Under the pieces are notes generated by a model that worked only from the letters and a program-made list of their open reading frames with translations, searched no databases and was not told where the DNA came from. A DNA stretch of 64,000 nt from JANLVI01 sp031363915. Lineage in GTDB: Bacteria > Vulcanimicrobiota > Vulcanimicrobiia > Vulcanimicrobiales > Vulcanimicrobiaceae. The position numbers were made by a program, and so were the translations under genes. The stretch is from assembly GCA_031363915.1 (NCBI GenBank), contig JANLVI010000012.1, forward strand, positions 186,001 through 250,000, in the 5' to 3' direction. Positions 1 to 8,623 of this stretch are shown piece after piece (within the stretch, counting starts at the first letter, position 1; each line of letters starts with the position of its first letter).

Positions 1-173
1 TCGGCCTCGACCAGCGTGAACCGCGGGCTCGCTGCCGCATCGGCTACGTTGTGTCGCGAACCCGTGATCAAATTGTCGAACGCAACGACGGTGTGTCCGT
101 CCGCGAGAAGCCGGTCGCAGAGATGTGAGCCGAGAAAACCGGCACCGCCGGTGACGTAGACGATCATATTCAT
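1..173 (-). CDS. NAD-dependent sugar-nucleotide epimerase/decarboxylase, N-terminal part (cut by window edge)
   Basis: Only the first 57 codons are in the window; the gene continues past base 1. It starts with ATG at 173 and reads MNMIVYVTGGAGFLGSHLCD, the Rossmann dinucleotide motif GGxGFxG of the extended short-chain dehydrogenase family. A DNLITG stretch follows at the second beta strand, which is common in UDP-glucuronate decarboxylases and UDP-glucose epimerases. It probably acts on a nucleotide sugar in the cytoplasm with bound NAD. It is divergent from the next epimerase with about 80 bases between the likely starts, so the two may share a promoter region. The exact substrate cannot be judged because the catalytic YxxxK part is missing. 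Confidence 0.8.
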   Translation of the reverse strand, partial: MNMIVYVTGGAGFLGSHLCDRLLADGHTVVAFDNLITGSRHNVADAAASPRFTLVEA

Positions 174-253
174 GGTCTTTTCTCGCCCGTGACCTCGCCG
201 CCTTGAGGCGTCTTCACGGGAAACCCGACGATTGTTGCGAAGTCTTGAACACG

Positions 254-1354
254 ATGCCCGGGACACTCAATCCAATCGCGTCGTATACCGAAATCCTTGT
301 GACCGGCGGCGCAGGCTTCGTCGGCTCGAACTTAGCGATCCGGCTCAAAAGCCGCTTTCCGGGCGCTCGGGTCACGTCGCTTGATAATCTCCGGCGGCGC
401 GGATCCGAACTCAACCTCCTGCGCCTCGCCGAGGCGGGAGTCGAGTTCGCGCACGGGGACATCCGCAATGCGGAAGATTTGGCGATCCCGGGTCGGGCCT
501 TCGATCTTATCGTGGAATGTTCGGCCGAACCGTCGGTGCTGGCCGGGATGGGCGGCGATACAGATTACATCATCAACACCAACCTCGCGGGCACGATCCG
601 CTGTCTCGAGCTCGCGCGCCGTTGCAAATCCGACTTTGTTTTTCTCTCGACCAGCCGCGTCTATCCGGTCGCTGCCATCAACGCGATCGCGACGCTCGAG
701 GCCGAGACGCGTCTCACTATCGCTCCCACGCAGGTCATTCCGGGTGTCAGCACGCGCGGAATCGCAGAAAATTTTTCCACGTCCGGTGCTCGGTCACTTT
801 ACGGTGCGACCAAATTAGCTTCCGAACTCTTCATCGAGGAGTATGCAGAGTCGTTTGGATTACGGTATGTGATCAATCGCTGCGGGGTCATCACTGGCCC
901 CTGGCAGATGGGAAAAGTCGACCAGGGCGTTTTCGCGCTCTGGATGGCGATGCACTATTTCAAGAAACCGCTTAAGTACATCGGCTGGAACGGAACGGGA
1001 AAGCAAGTCCGCGACCTGGTGTCGATCGAGGACTTGGGCGTGCTGATTGACATGCAGCTCGATTCATTCGAGCGGCTGCCATTTCGGCTGTATAACGTCG
1101 GCGGCGGGGAGGCGTCGAGTCTTTCATTACGTGAAACGACTGCATTATGCGCCGAAATCACCGGAAATAATGTTGCGGTAACGCCGGTGCCCGACAATCG
1201 CCCTGCCGATCTCAAATTGTACCTCACGGATAATTCGCGAGTGACCGATGCCCTCGGCTGGGTGCCTCGCAAAACAGCAAAAGAAACACTCGCCGATATT
1301 TTTAATTGGATTCACGACTCGGAAGATCTCGTGCGCCGCATCTGGGCAAGCTAA
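254..1354 (+). CDS. NAD-dependent epimerase, CDP-paratose 2-epimerase-like (first of a pair)
   Basis: About 366 residues, the usual length for extended SDR epimerases. The NAD-binding motif GGAGFVGSN lies near the N-terminus, followed by SLDNLRRRGSELN, a signature I associate with CDP-paratose/CDP-tyvelose 2-epimerases. The catalytic YxxxK is present as LYGATKLASEL. An ATG at 254 is preferred because it precedes the Rossmann strand by about 12 residues; a TTG at 203 in the same frame would add 17 residues without recognisable sequence. It is followed after 22 bases by a second, diverged member of the same family, so the pair probably act together in making a surface deoxysugar. The substrate is inferred from family resemblance only. 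Confidence 0.82.
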   Translation: MPGTLNPIASYTEILVTGGAGFVGSNLAIRLKSRFPGARVTSLDNLRRRGSELNLLRLAEAGVEFAHGDIRNAEDLAIPGRAFDLIVECSAEPSVLAGMGGDTDYIINTNLAGTIRCLELARRCKSDFVFLSTSRVYPVAAINAIATLEAETRLTIAPTQVIPGVSTRGIAENFSTSGARSLYGATKLASELFIEEYAESFGLRYVINRCGVITGPWQMGKVDQGVFALWMAMHYFKKPLKYIGWNGTGKQVRDLVSIEDLGVLIDMQLDSFERLPFRLYNVGGGEASSLSLRETTALCAEITGNNVAVTPVPDNRPADLKLYLTDNSRVTDALGWVPRKTAKETLADIFNWIHDSEDLVRRIWAS

Positions 1355-1376
1355 GGCCCGAAGGAACGTACTACGC

Positions 1377-2462
1377 GTGTCAGTTGTCCTCGTTACCGGC
1401 TCCGCCGGACTCATCGGATCCGAAACCGTCAGCTATTTTTGCGACCGGGGATTCGACGTCGTCGGAATCGATAACAACTTCCGCCAGCGTTTTTTCGGTG
1501 CCGATGCTTCGACCGCGTGGAACCGCGACTCGCTCAAGGGGAAGTATCCCAAGACATATACGCATCACGACGCGGACATTCGCGACACCTCGGCGATCGA
1601 CGCGATTTTTGCCAAGTACGGCAAATCGGTCACGCTCGTCGTCCACGCTGCCGCGCAGCCTTCGCACGACTGGGCCGCAAGCGATCCGTTCATGGATTTC
1701 ACCGTCAATGCAAACGGTACGCTGGTCATGCTCGAATCGACGCGCAAGCACGCGCCCGAGGCCGTGTTTATTTTCACATCGACGAACAAAGTCTACGGCG
1801 ATGCGCCAAACGAACTGCCGCTCGTCGAGTTAGAAAAACGTTGGGAACTTCCGGGTTCTGCCGGGATCGATGAATCGATGCGCATCGATCAGACGAAACA
1901 TTCGCTCTTTGGCGCCTCGAAAGTCGCAGCCGACGTCCTCGTGCAAGAATACGGACGCTACTTTGGGATGAAGACCGGCGTCTTCCGCGGCGGATGTCTC
2001 ACCGGACCGAATCACTCCGGCACGAAGCTCCACGGCTTTCTCGCCTATCTCATGAAGTGCACGGCCGTCGGTCTGCCGTACACCGTATTCGGATACAAGG
2101 GGAAACAGGTTCGCGACAATATCCATAGCTTCGATTTGGTCTCAGCCCTCGATGAATTCTATCGCGCCCCGCGGATTGCCGGGGTCTACAACATGGGCGG
2201 ATCGCGTTTCAGCAACTGCTCGATGATCGAGGCGATCGAGCTCTGCGAGGCCGTCGCCGGCCGCCGCCTGGCGTGGACTTACACCGAAGACAACCGGATC
2301 GGCGACCACATCTGGTACATCAGTGATACGGCGAAATTCCAAGCACACTATCCGGCTTGGCAGCAGAAATATGACATGGCGGCGCTGATCAAAGATATGT
2401 ACGAGAAAAACGCCGAGCGCTGGAATATCGAAGCCAAGAAAACCGTTAGCGCCGCCTCGTAG
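1377..2462 (+). CDS. NAD-dependent epimerase, CDP-paratose 2-epimerase-like (second of a pair)
   Basis: GTG start at 1377 with a GAAGGA ribosome site about 12 bases upstream; an earlier ATG at 1248 would lie inside the preceding gene. The 361-residue product begins VVLVTGSAGLIGSE and has the GIDNNFRQRFFGADAST stretch typical of CDP-paratose 2-epimerase homologues, then GGCLTGPNHSGTKLHG and FGYKGKQVRDNIHS. The usual YxxxK tyrosine is replaced by phenylalanine (F178 in LFGASK) while the lysine (K182) is kept. The stop overlaps the next start by one base. The protein should bind NAD and modify a nucleotide sugar. The missing Tyr raises the question whether it epimerises by the standard route or has a different role beside its paralogue. 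Confidence 0.85.
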   Translation: MSVVLVTGSAGLIGSETVSYFCDRGFDVVGIDNNFRQRFFGADASTAWNRDSLKGKYPKTYTHHDADIRDTSAIDAIFAKYGKSVTLVVHAAAQPSHDWAASDPFMDFTVNANGTLVMLESTRKHAPEAVFIFTSTNKVYGDAPNELPLVELEKRWELPGSAGIDESMRIDQTKHSLFGASKVAADVLVQEYGRYFGMKTGVFRGGCLTGPNHSGTKLHGFLAYLMKCTAVGLPYTVFGYKGKQVRDNIHSFDLVSALDEFYRAPRIAGVYNMGGSRFSNCSMIEAIELCEAVAGRRLAWTYTEDNRIGDHIWYISDTAKFQAHYPAWQQKYDMAALIKDMYEKNAERWNIEAKKTVSAAS

Positions 2463-3754
2463 TGAGCCGCGTCGTCGTGACGAAGGACGGAACGATTCGT
2501 CTGCTCGCGATCTCTTTGACGCTCGTTCCGCCTCTGTTACTGCTATTTTGGCTACGCTGGCATTTGGTGAATTTGCCATACTGGGATGAATGGGACGAAA
2601 CGCCCATCTTCGTTGCGTTTCATCACGGGACGTTGACGCTCGCCGATTTGTGGGCTCCGCACAGCGTGCATCGCGTGTTTACGATGCGGCTGACCGTTCT
2701 TGCCATCGATGTGCTGCAGCACGGTTGGAATACCGTGAGCGAATCCTTCGTCGGCGTCTGTACCGCAATCTTGACGCTCTGCGGTTTGGTGGTCCTTTCG
2801 TATCGAACGTTGCCCGAGCGGACCGCGCTCTTTATTCTGCCATTGATTTCGCTCTCAATTTTCTCGGTGTCGCAATACGAAAACTGGACCTGGGGATTCC
2901 AGGTAGCGTGGTTTTACGTCGACGCTGCACTCGTGTGGGCGATCGTACTTTTGGGTGACCCCAAGGGCCGCGTCATCTCATTTATCGGTGCAGCAGTCCT
3001 CTGCGTTTTCGCAACAGCATCGCTTGCGACAGGGCTCCTCGCGTGGTTCGCTTGCGGTGCGGTCATCGCACTGACGAATATGCCGCGGCGTTGGACTCGC
3101 TTGGTTGCGTGGGGCGCGCTTGCAACGCTGATGATTGGGTTCTATTTCACCAACTTACCTTCGCAAGATTTTCACCCGCACCACGATGTGGCATACGTCA
3201 CGAGTGCCCTCGCTTATGCGGTCAACTATTTGGTCATCCCGGTAGTCGGCGAAATCGGCATGCCCGGCATCGCCATCGCCGGATGGTTGTTTGCTCCGGC
3301 ACTCGTCCTGCTGTGTTTCGTTGCCCTGCGCGGCCCGGCGCGCACCTCGGCCATTCCGTGGATCGGCCTCATTATATTTGCGGTCGGTGACGCCGGCTTG
3401 ACCGGCCTCGGGCGGTCTGTAGAGGCGGTCGGATCGAGTCGCTATATCACTGTATCGCAGTGCGCGTGGATCGGTGTCATCGCGCTGGTCGCGCTGTTGC
3501 TCCCCGCGCTGACTCCGCGCATGCGCGCGACCACGGCTGCAGCCGGTCTGTGCGTGTTCGTATCGTTCATCGCATTCAACAACTTCATGTATCCCAATAT
3601 GGTCTATACCGCTTGGCGCGCCGCTAACGCGCGTGCCGCGATCCTCGGCGGTAATGCGAGCGACGACGTGCTCAAGACCGTCTATCCGTCTCCGGAATTG
3701 CAGCGAACGTATCTCGCGCAGCTGCGCAGCGTCGGAGAAGGGCCTCGCCGCTAG
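2462..3754 (+). CDS. Multi-pass membrane protein, GT-C-like (unassigned)
   Basis: The 430-residue product has roughly nine or ten hydrophobic segments. The first is at residues about 10-30, followed by an extracytoplasmic-looking loop with PYWDEWDE. An acidic loop after the first helix is the hallmark position of GT-C glycosyltransferases that use polyprenyl-linked sugars, so a glycosyl or phosphoglycosyl transfer role at the membrane is plausible. No specific family is recognised. GTG start at 2462 is translationally coupled to the upstream epimerase (1-base overlap). It converges with the minus-strand gene ending at 3751, with stop codons overlapping by four bases. Confidence 0.65.
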   Translation: MSRVVVTKDGTIRLLAISLTLVPPLLLLFWLRWHLVNLPYWDEWDETPIFVAFHHGTLTLADLWAPHSVHRVFTMRLTVLAIDVLQHGWNTVSESFVGVCTAILTLCGLVVLSYRTLPERTALFILPLISLSIFSVSQYENWTWGFQVAWFYVDAALVWAIVLLGDPKGRVISFIGAAVLCVFATASLATGLLAWFACGAVIALTNMPRRWTRLVAWGALATLMIGFYFTNLPSQDFHPHHDVAYVTSALAYAVNYLVIPVVGEIGMPGIAIAGWLFAPALVLLCFVALRGPARTSAIPWIGLIIFAVGDAGLTGLGRSVEAVGSSRYITVSQCAWIGVIALVALLLPALTPRMRATTAAAGLCVFVSFIAFNNFMYPNMVYTAWRAANARAAILGGNASDDVLKTVYPSPELQRTYLAQLRSVGEGPRR

Positions 3755-4305
3755 CGCAGGTCGATCGTCAACGGCTCGTCGATTGGTTCGCGATGCGAAC
3801 CGTCGACGACCGCGAAGACGAGCGTATGGAGCCCGCGTCCCAGCGGTCGAATGAGAACGTGGGCGACGAAGCCGCTTTCGGTAAATCTCGGATCGGTCAG
3901 GGCCGCGGCGACGTCCGGACGGTGAATTCGGGTTCGCACGCTCTGCCAAGGCAGCGCATCGACGCGATAGACGATGCGTTTCGCCAGATCTTTCTTGCTT
4001 GTGGCCGCCCAGCCGTTTACGTCGAGCGAATCGACACGAAGTACCCTGACGGCACGGCCGTGGCTCGCCGCACCTCTCGCGACGACGATCGCGACGGATC
4101 CGGTCATCACGCCATCGACCGATCCCAGCGCTGGGCGACCCACGGTCTGCGGAACGTTGGCGGCCGGCGCGTCGATCGATTCGTCGCCGACGGCCGGCGG
4201 CGCAGTGTACGCAATCGTCATCACTTCGTGAGGTACGAGCGCGAAGAGTGCGGCGAGCATCAGAACGCCGGCAAGCGCGAAAAGAGTCTGGTTGCGCGCG
4301 CTCAC
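3751..4305 (-). CDS. Membrane-anchored hypothetical protein
   Basis: A 184-residue protein with one N-terminal hydrophobic helix (residues about 8-27) and a soluble remainder rich in beta-type sequence, probably exposed outside the cytoplasmic membrane. No lipobox cysteine and no known domain is recognised. Its start overlaps the end of the large upstream membrane gene by four bases, so the two are co-translated and may form one envelope complex. The C-terminal half, with SGFVAHVLIRPLGRGLHTLVF, loosely recalls the beta-strand ends of the RGW modules in the gene further upstream. That resemblance is weak. Confidence 0.6.
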   Translation of the reverse strand: MSARNQTLFALAGVLMLAALFALVPHEVMTIAYTAPPAVGDESIDAPAANVPQTVGRPALGSVDGVMTGSVAIVVARGAASHGRAVRVLRVDSLDVNGWAATSKKDLAKRIVYRVDALPWQSVRTRIHRPDVAAALTDPRFTESGFVAHVLIRPLGRGLHTLVFAVVDGSHREPIDEPLTIDLR

Positions 4306-6308
4306 GGTCGGCGGTGGCCCGCTCGAAGCTCTATTGTGATCTGCGGTGAAAACGAGGCGGGGACATCCGTCGTCACGATGATGGACCGAACGTTCGGGGC
4401 CAGCGTCCCATCGAAGAACGCACGCGTTTCGGGAAAGGTGCGCGGACTCGGCTCGATGATCATACCCAGGGCCGCCGCTTCCGGCACGACGCGATACTTC
4501 TTAGATGTTCCATCATCGTATGCAAGGGTTATGAAGAGGTCGCCGACGCGAAAGAGCGATTTGCGAATTCGGCCAGTCACTGAGTACTGCGTGCGGATCG
4601 CGATCTGCGTGAAGGCGGTAAAATCCCGGGGATCGTGTGGGATGGAAAACGGTCGACCGAACGCCGTCACCGCGTTCGCTCTGCCCGTTTGCGAGCAGCG
4701 ATCGGGCCCTGGCCCGACAAGAACGATCTCGGTGCCCCCGTCGCGCGTTTGCGCGAGCGTTCCATCGGCGCGAAAGCGGCACGCGAGCGTCACGATCATT
4801 TGCGGTGAGTCACCGAACGGATATCTTCCGTCGATCGCATCGAGAGTGTATAACACGAACCCTTGCGCGCGATCGCGTAGGCTGGCAACATTCATCGCAT
4901 CGATCTGGCGATCGTAAGCAAGATAGGCTTGAAGTGACGGAGTCGGCTTCCAGTTGAGCCCGCTTGCGATTGCGACGGTCGCGTTCGTCGGCTCGATGTC
5001 AACCGGGGCGCGACCGAGATGCGCGATCGTTTCTTCTGGAAGACGTTCGCCCGCAAGAAGTTTTGCATTTTCATCGTTTAGCGTCGCCGCTTGGCCGGAT
5101 GCGCCGAGGACGAATGCGACGTTCGCGGCAATTTGCGTCGGCGCTATTCCCGCAAGAACGCTGGTCCCGATCGTCGCTTGCGTGCCGGCAAATAGGACGA
5201 TCGTCGAAATTACTGCGGCGACAAAGCCAAGCCGGCGCGCACCCGGTCGACGAAGCGCAGCATAAGCGATCGCGCCGACGGCGGCCGCGGTGATGACGAA
5301 ATAGAAGACGTGCCCGTCCTGACGGACGAACCCGTGCTTAAATCCGCCAAACAGCGCAAAAGCAAGCGCAGCTGAAAGTCCGAGATTCCCCTCGAAGGCA
5401 AGCGCAATAAGCGCCGCTGTGAGTACAGCAATTTCGGCGATGGCCAAACGGAGCTGCCCCGGTACCCCCGGTATTGACATGGCGCTCGAATAATCGGCGG
5501 CTAGGGCAAGGGAAATGCGCGCAAAGTCGATGAGCGTGGGGGAGATCAGGAAGATCGAAGCGATTGCAATAGAAGCGCCGATCGCACCGAAGACCATGCG
5601 TCTCGACGTCCAAATGCATGCGGCAATACCGCAACCGAATGCGAGAGAAGCGGCTAGCAGCGTGACCGGCGTCGGTCCGAACGACGCGATTGTGGCCGCC
5701 AAAAATGTCGCTACGAAGACGAGTGCGGCAGCGATCCAGCGCGACTTCTGCGTGCGCGGCGCGGCGACGAACGAACCGACGTAAAACAGAATTGCCGCGC
5801 CGCCGCAATCGATTGCGAGCGTGAATTTCGTCATAGCGGCAACGCCCGCGATCGTTCCCAAAACGAAGGCGACGGCCACCGTTCGGCGCGGTGTGCGAAG
5901 AGAGCGTGCACCGAGCGCTGCGAGAAATGCAAATAGGAGAAGATAGTCATCGCCGGACGGGCTGGCAGCAAGGCAGAGAAGTGCGATAGAGAGGACGACG
6001 CGCTGGGTGAGAGACATTGGGGAAAGAATTGTTGCAATTGAAGTAATTGCGTAGATGAGTGCGACGACGACGCTAAAGCGCGCAAGATCGACGATCACAT
6101 CGGCCGTCGAGACGCCATTGATCAGGTAGCCGAGCGGGCCGAACGTAAAGGCGATATCGCGGCCGAAGACGAGGTGATTCGTATGGGCGACCGAGAGCGC
6201 AAGCGACCACGCGGCATCGAGACCGGGGCGCGCATGTTGCGGGATTCGAATCGCGACGAGTGCGATGAACATTACCGTGAGCGCGAGTAAGATCCGCCGC
6301 GCAATCAC
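4302..6308 (-). CDS. Large polytopic membrane protein (GT-C-like, unassigned)
   Basis: A 668-residue protein with about eleven hydrophobic helices in the first 410 residues and a soluble C-terminal domain of about 250 residues. A motif FGRDIAFTFGPLGYLING sits in the first external loop; similar GRD-FGPLGY loops occur in uncharacterised bacterial membrane proteins. The architecture resembles lipid-linked-sugar glycosyltransferases of the GT-C fold with a periplasmic sensor or binding domain. Its start overlaps the upstream RGW-module gene by four bases, and its end overlaps the next gene. The three minus-strand genes 7606-3751 are therefore one operon. The function is unproved. Confidence 0.65.
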   Translation of the reverse strand: MIARRILLALTVMFIALVAIRIPQHARPGLDAAWSLALSVAHTNHLVFGRDIAFTFGPLGYLINGVSTADVIVDLARFSVVVALIYAITSIATILSPMSLTQRVVLSIALLCLAASPSGDDYLLLFAFLAALGARSLRTPRRTVAVAFVLGTIAGVAAMTKFTLAIDCGGAAILFYVGSFVAAPRTQKSRWIAAALVFVATFLAATIASFGPTPVTLLAASLAFGCGIAACIWTSRRMVFGAIGASIAIASIFLISPTLIDFARISLALAADYSSAMSIPGVPGQLRLAIAEIAVLTAALIALAFEGNLGLSAALAFALFGGFKHGFVRQDGHVFYFVITAAAVGAIAYAALRRPGARRLGFVAAVISTIVLFAGTQATIGTSVLAGIAPTQIAANVAFVLGASGQAATLNDENAKLLAGERLPEETIAHLGRAPVDIEPTNATVAIASGLNWKPTPSLQAYLAYDRQIDAMNVASLRDRAQGFVLYTLDAIDGRYPFGDSPQMIVTLACRFRADGTLAQTRDGGTEIVLVGPGPDRCSQTGRANAVTAFGRPFSIPHDPRDFTAFTQIAIRTQYSVTGRIRKSLFRVGDLFITLAYDDGTSKKYRVVPEAAALGMIIEPSPRTFPETRAFFDGTLAPNVRSIIVTTDVPASFSPQITIELRAGHRRP

Positions 6309-7606
6309 CGTCTCAGCATCCGCGGCGCGACGACGTCGAAGCGCATTGACTGCATCGATTTACGGTAGCCTCGTCGGTCGGGTGTCGTCGCGACGATCCA
6401 CGCTTCGTAGGAGCCGCGCGGTAAATGAAAGTTGGTGGCGATAGAAAATCGGCGTTTACCGTCGTCATCGAGCAATGGGTAGTCGAGCGTCTCGCGATGC
6501 GGGGGGCGCTCGGCGGTTGGTGGGCGGTTGAGGTCGATCACTTGCAAGTAAGCACCGTCGAAATCTGCGGCGTCGATCGATCCCTCGAACGATATTGCGT
6601 GACCGGATTCGAACGAGCGTTGTGCGTCATCAAACGTTGCCTCAAACGGAGTCCGGATCAGCTTTGCAAAGATCGGAAAATCATCCGTCGCCGGTACGAC
6701 TGCAATCGTGTAGTCGTCCGTCAGGGGAAACCATCCCCACTTTGTTTCGCACTCGACCGTTATTCGGTATCGTCCTTGAGAAAGTGAATCAAGTCGGACC
6801 GGGATGGTGAATCCCGAAGCTTTCGCCGCGGGGGCGGCGAGCAAAAGCGCAATATCCTCGCGGTGAGAGCCAAATTGACCCGCTACCGTCGCGCTCTTAC
6901 CGATCCGAACGCGGATACGTTCGATTTGTTCTTCAGGATGGAAAATCCATCCGCGGATGACGAGTGCGGAGTTTGCGATCGCGAGAAAGTCGTAGCCATT
7001 GCGTGCATGATTTCCGAGGCGATGCAAGTCGTCGATTGCGTCGATCGAGCCACGAAGTTCGACCCGCCCTTTGTTACGAGCCTCGCGACCGAGTTCAGGG
7101 GCATCGCGGAGTTCTTCGGCGATGAAAATTGTCCGAGTCGCGAACGGATACCACGTCTCATCGTGAGGGAACTGGATGTTCGCGCTTAGGTCATACTTGC
7201 CGGCCGGTAGACCCGAGGTCGACAAGCCGACCGTAAAACCTGAATTTTCTAATCCAGCCGTGCCGAACGCGGCCGCAATGTCTGGCCGTTTCTCTGTAAA
7301 AGAAGCAACCGTTTCCTTGCCATGAATTTCAAAGGACAGCGCCGCGCCGGCCCTAAGACGGCCGGCATCGAGTGCCCACCCCCGGACCCGGATAGGAGCA
7401 TTGGCCTGTATGACCTGGGGGGCGAGGTGCCGAACTAACCCCGGCAGCCCATCGACAAAATCGATCTCGTCGACGGAGCCTTGCGGCACGGTTTCGGCGA
7501 CTTCGGCTCGGTCGAATTCTTTCACGAAATCGAGGACCACGGGGCGATGCCCCGGAAAACGGGGTAAAGAGTGGCCGAGCGCAACACGGTCGATGTTGTT
7601 TGGCAC
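6305..7606 (-). CDS. RGW-module protein (three beta-rich repeats)
   Basis: A 433-residue protein with GTG start at 7606 and no signal peptide that I can see. It contains repeated units of about 130-140 residues. The first has VRGWALDAGR, then KRPDIAAAFG and NSGFTVGL, ending with a YDLSANIQF strand. The second has VIRGWIFHPE, then HREDIALLL, KASGFTIPV and GRYRITVEC. A third, more diverged unit has ISFEGSIDAAD and ends with GSYEAWIV. The same pattern recurs in the genes at 19713 and 49696. The pattern looks like a small beta-sandwich that could bind carbohydrate or dock glycosyltransferases. No catalytic motif is present. It leads an operon with two membrane proteins. Confidence 0.65.
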   Translation of the reverse strand: MPNNIDRVALGHSLPRFPGHRPVVLDFVKEFDRAEVAETVPQGSVDEIDFVDGLPGLVRHLAPQVIQANAPIRVRGWALDAGRLRAGAALSFEIHGKETVASFTEKRPDIAAAFGTAGLENSGFTVGLSTSGLPAGKYDLSANIQFPHDETWYPFATRTIFIAEELRDAPELGREARNKGRVELRGSIDAIDDLHRLGNHARNGYDFLAIANSALVIRGWIFHPEEQIERIRVRIGKSATVAGQFGSHREDIALLLAAPAAKASGFTIPVRLDSLSQGRYRITVECETKWGWFPLTDDYTIAVVPATDDFPIFAKLIRTPFEATFDDAQRSFESGHAISFEGSIDAADFDGAYLQVIDLNRPPTAERPPHRETLDYPLLDDDGKRRFSIATNFHLPRGSYEAWIVATTPDRRGYRKSMQSMRFDVVAPRMLRR

Positions 7607-7816
7607 CGGTTCGCAAAATCATGTCGTCTTAATCCAATGGGGGGTCGGCGACGGAGGCTCCTTCGCCGATGCCGCGTATTTGAGCCTAATGTCCCGTGCA
7701 TCGAACCTATCTGAGATGGCCCCGAGCCGTCTTTCGTTTCGGAGTCATAAGGAACCGTCTATATTGACTCGCATCAGTCCCCAGTACGGCGCGAACCTGC
7801 TCGGAGGCCTTCAGAC

Positions 7817-8623
7817 GTGAGGTCGACCGCTCTTGGCCCGACGCTCTCCGTCGTTATTCCGGCCCACAACGAAGAAGGTTCGATCGAAGCAACGGTCGTC
7901 GACCTCGCTGAGAAACTCGCGGCCGAACGGATTCCATACGAAATCGTGGTCGTCGACGACCATAGTTCGGATGGCACCCGAACGCTGTTGGGGTCGTTAT
8001 CGGATCGGTATCCCGGTGTGCGCTGGATCTCCAATTTGCGCCGGAACGGATTCGGCAACGCGATTCATACCGGGCTCGAGTCGTTTACGGGCGACGCCGT
8101 ATGCATCGTCATGGCCGACGCCTCGGACGATCCAAAAGACGTCGTCGCCTACTATCGGAAAATGAACGAGGGATACGACTGCGTTTTCGGTACGCGCTTT
8201 GCGCGAAGCAGTACGGTCTTGAACTATCCGGCCCTAAAGCTCTGGTTTAACCGAGCCGCTAATCTCTTTATAGCCGGGCTCTTCGGAATTCATTACACCG
8301 ACACGACGAATGCGTTTAAACTCTTCCGACGCGAAGTGATCGCCGGCGTCTCTCCTATTCTCTCGCACCATTTCAATATAACGGTCGAACTGCCGCTCAA
8401 AGCGATCGTTCGCGGCTATACGTATGCGGTGATCCCCACCAACTGGTATAACCGCAAGAATGGCGTTTCCAAATTTAAAGTAAAGGAGATGGGGAGTCGC
8501 TATCTCTTTATCGTTTTGTACGTGTTTATCGAGAAGCTCTTTTCGCAGGGCGACTACAAAACGATCGCTGCAACGGATAAATCGAGCAGCCCGGGTGACG
8601 TTACTTCGACGGCCCGTTCGTGA
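7817..8623 (+). CDS. Family 2 glycosyltransferase, dolichyl/polyprenyl-phosphate mannosyltransferase-like
   Basis: GTG start at 7817 with TCGGAGG about nine bases upstream. The 268-residue product is a GT-A enzyme: VVIPAHNEEGSIEATV near residue 12, the acidic VVVDDHSSDGT, and a metal-binding MADASDD region near residue 100. It lacks the two C-terminal helices seen in GtrB/ArnC relatives, so it resembles soluble DPM1-type synthases that transfer a hexose from a nucleotide sugar to polyprenyl phosphate. Its stop overlaps the start of the ABC permease by four bases, which ties it to the polysaccharide export operon. The sugar and acceptor are not known. Confidence 0.85.
   Translation: MRSTALGPTLSVVIPAHNEEGSIEATVVDLAEKLAAERIPYEIVVVDDHSSDGTRTLLGSLSDRYPGVRWISNLRRNGFGNAIHTGLESFTGDAVCIVMADASDDPKDVVAYYRKMNEGYDCVFGTRFARSSTVLNYPALKLWFNRAANLFIAGLFGIHYTDTTNAFKLFRREVIAGVSPILSHHFNITVELPLKAIVRGYTYAVIPTNWYNRKNGVSKFKVKEMGSRYLFIVLYVFIEKLFSQGDYKTIAATDKSSSPGDVTSTARS

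Noticed and set aside
203..253. TTG start at 203 for the first plus-strand epimerase
   Set aside because: It adds 17 residues of no recognisable character; ATG 254 gives a normal N-terminus before the NAD-binding strand.
3793..4917. Plus-strand open stretch over two minus-strand membrane genes
   Set aside because: The minus-strand genes have a clear membrane profile and overlapping starts; the plus-strand product is arginine-rich noise.
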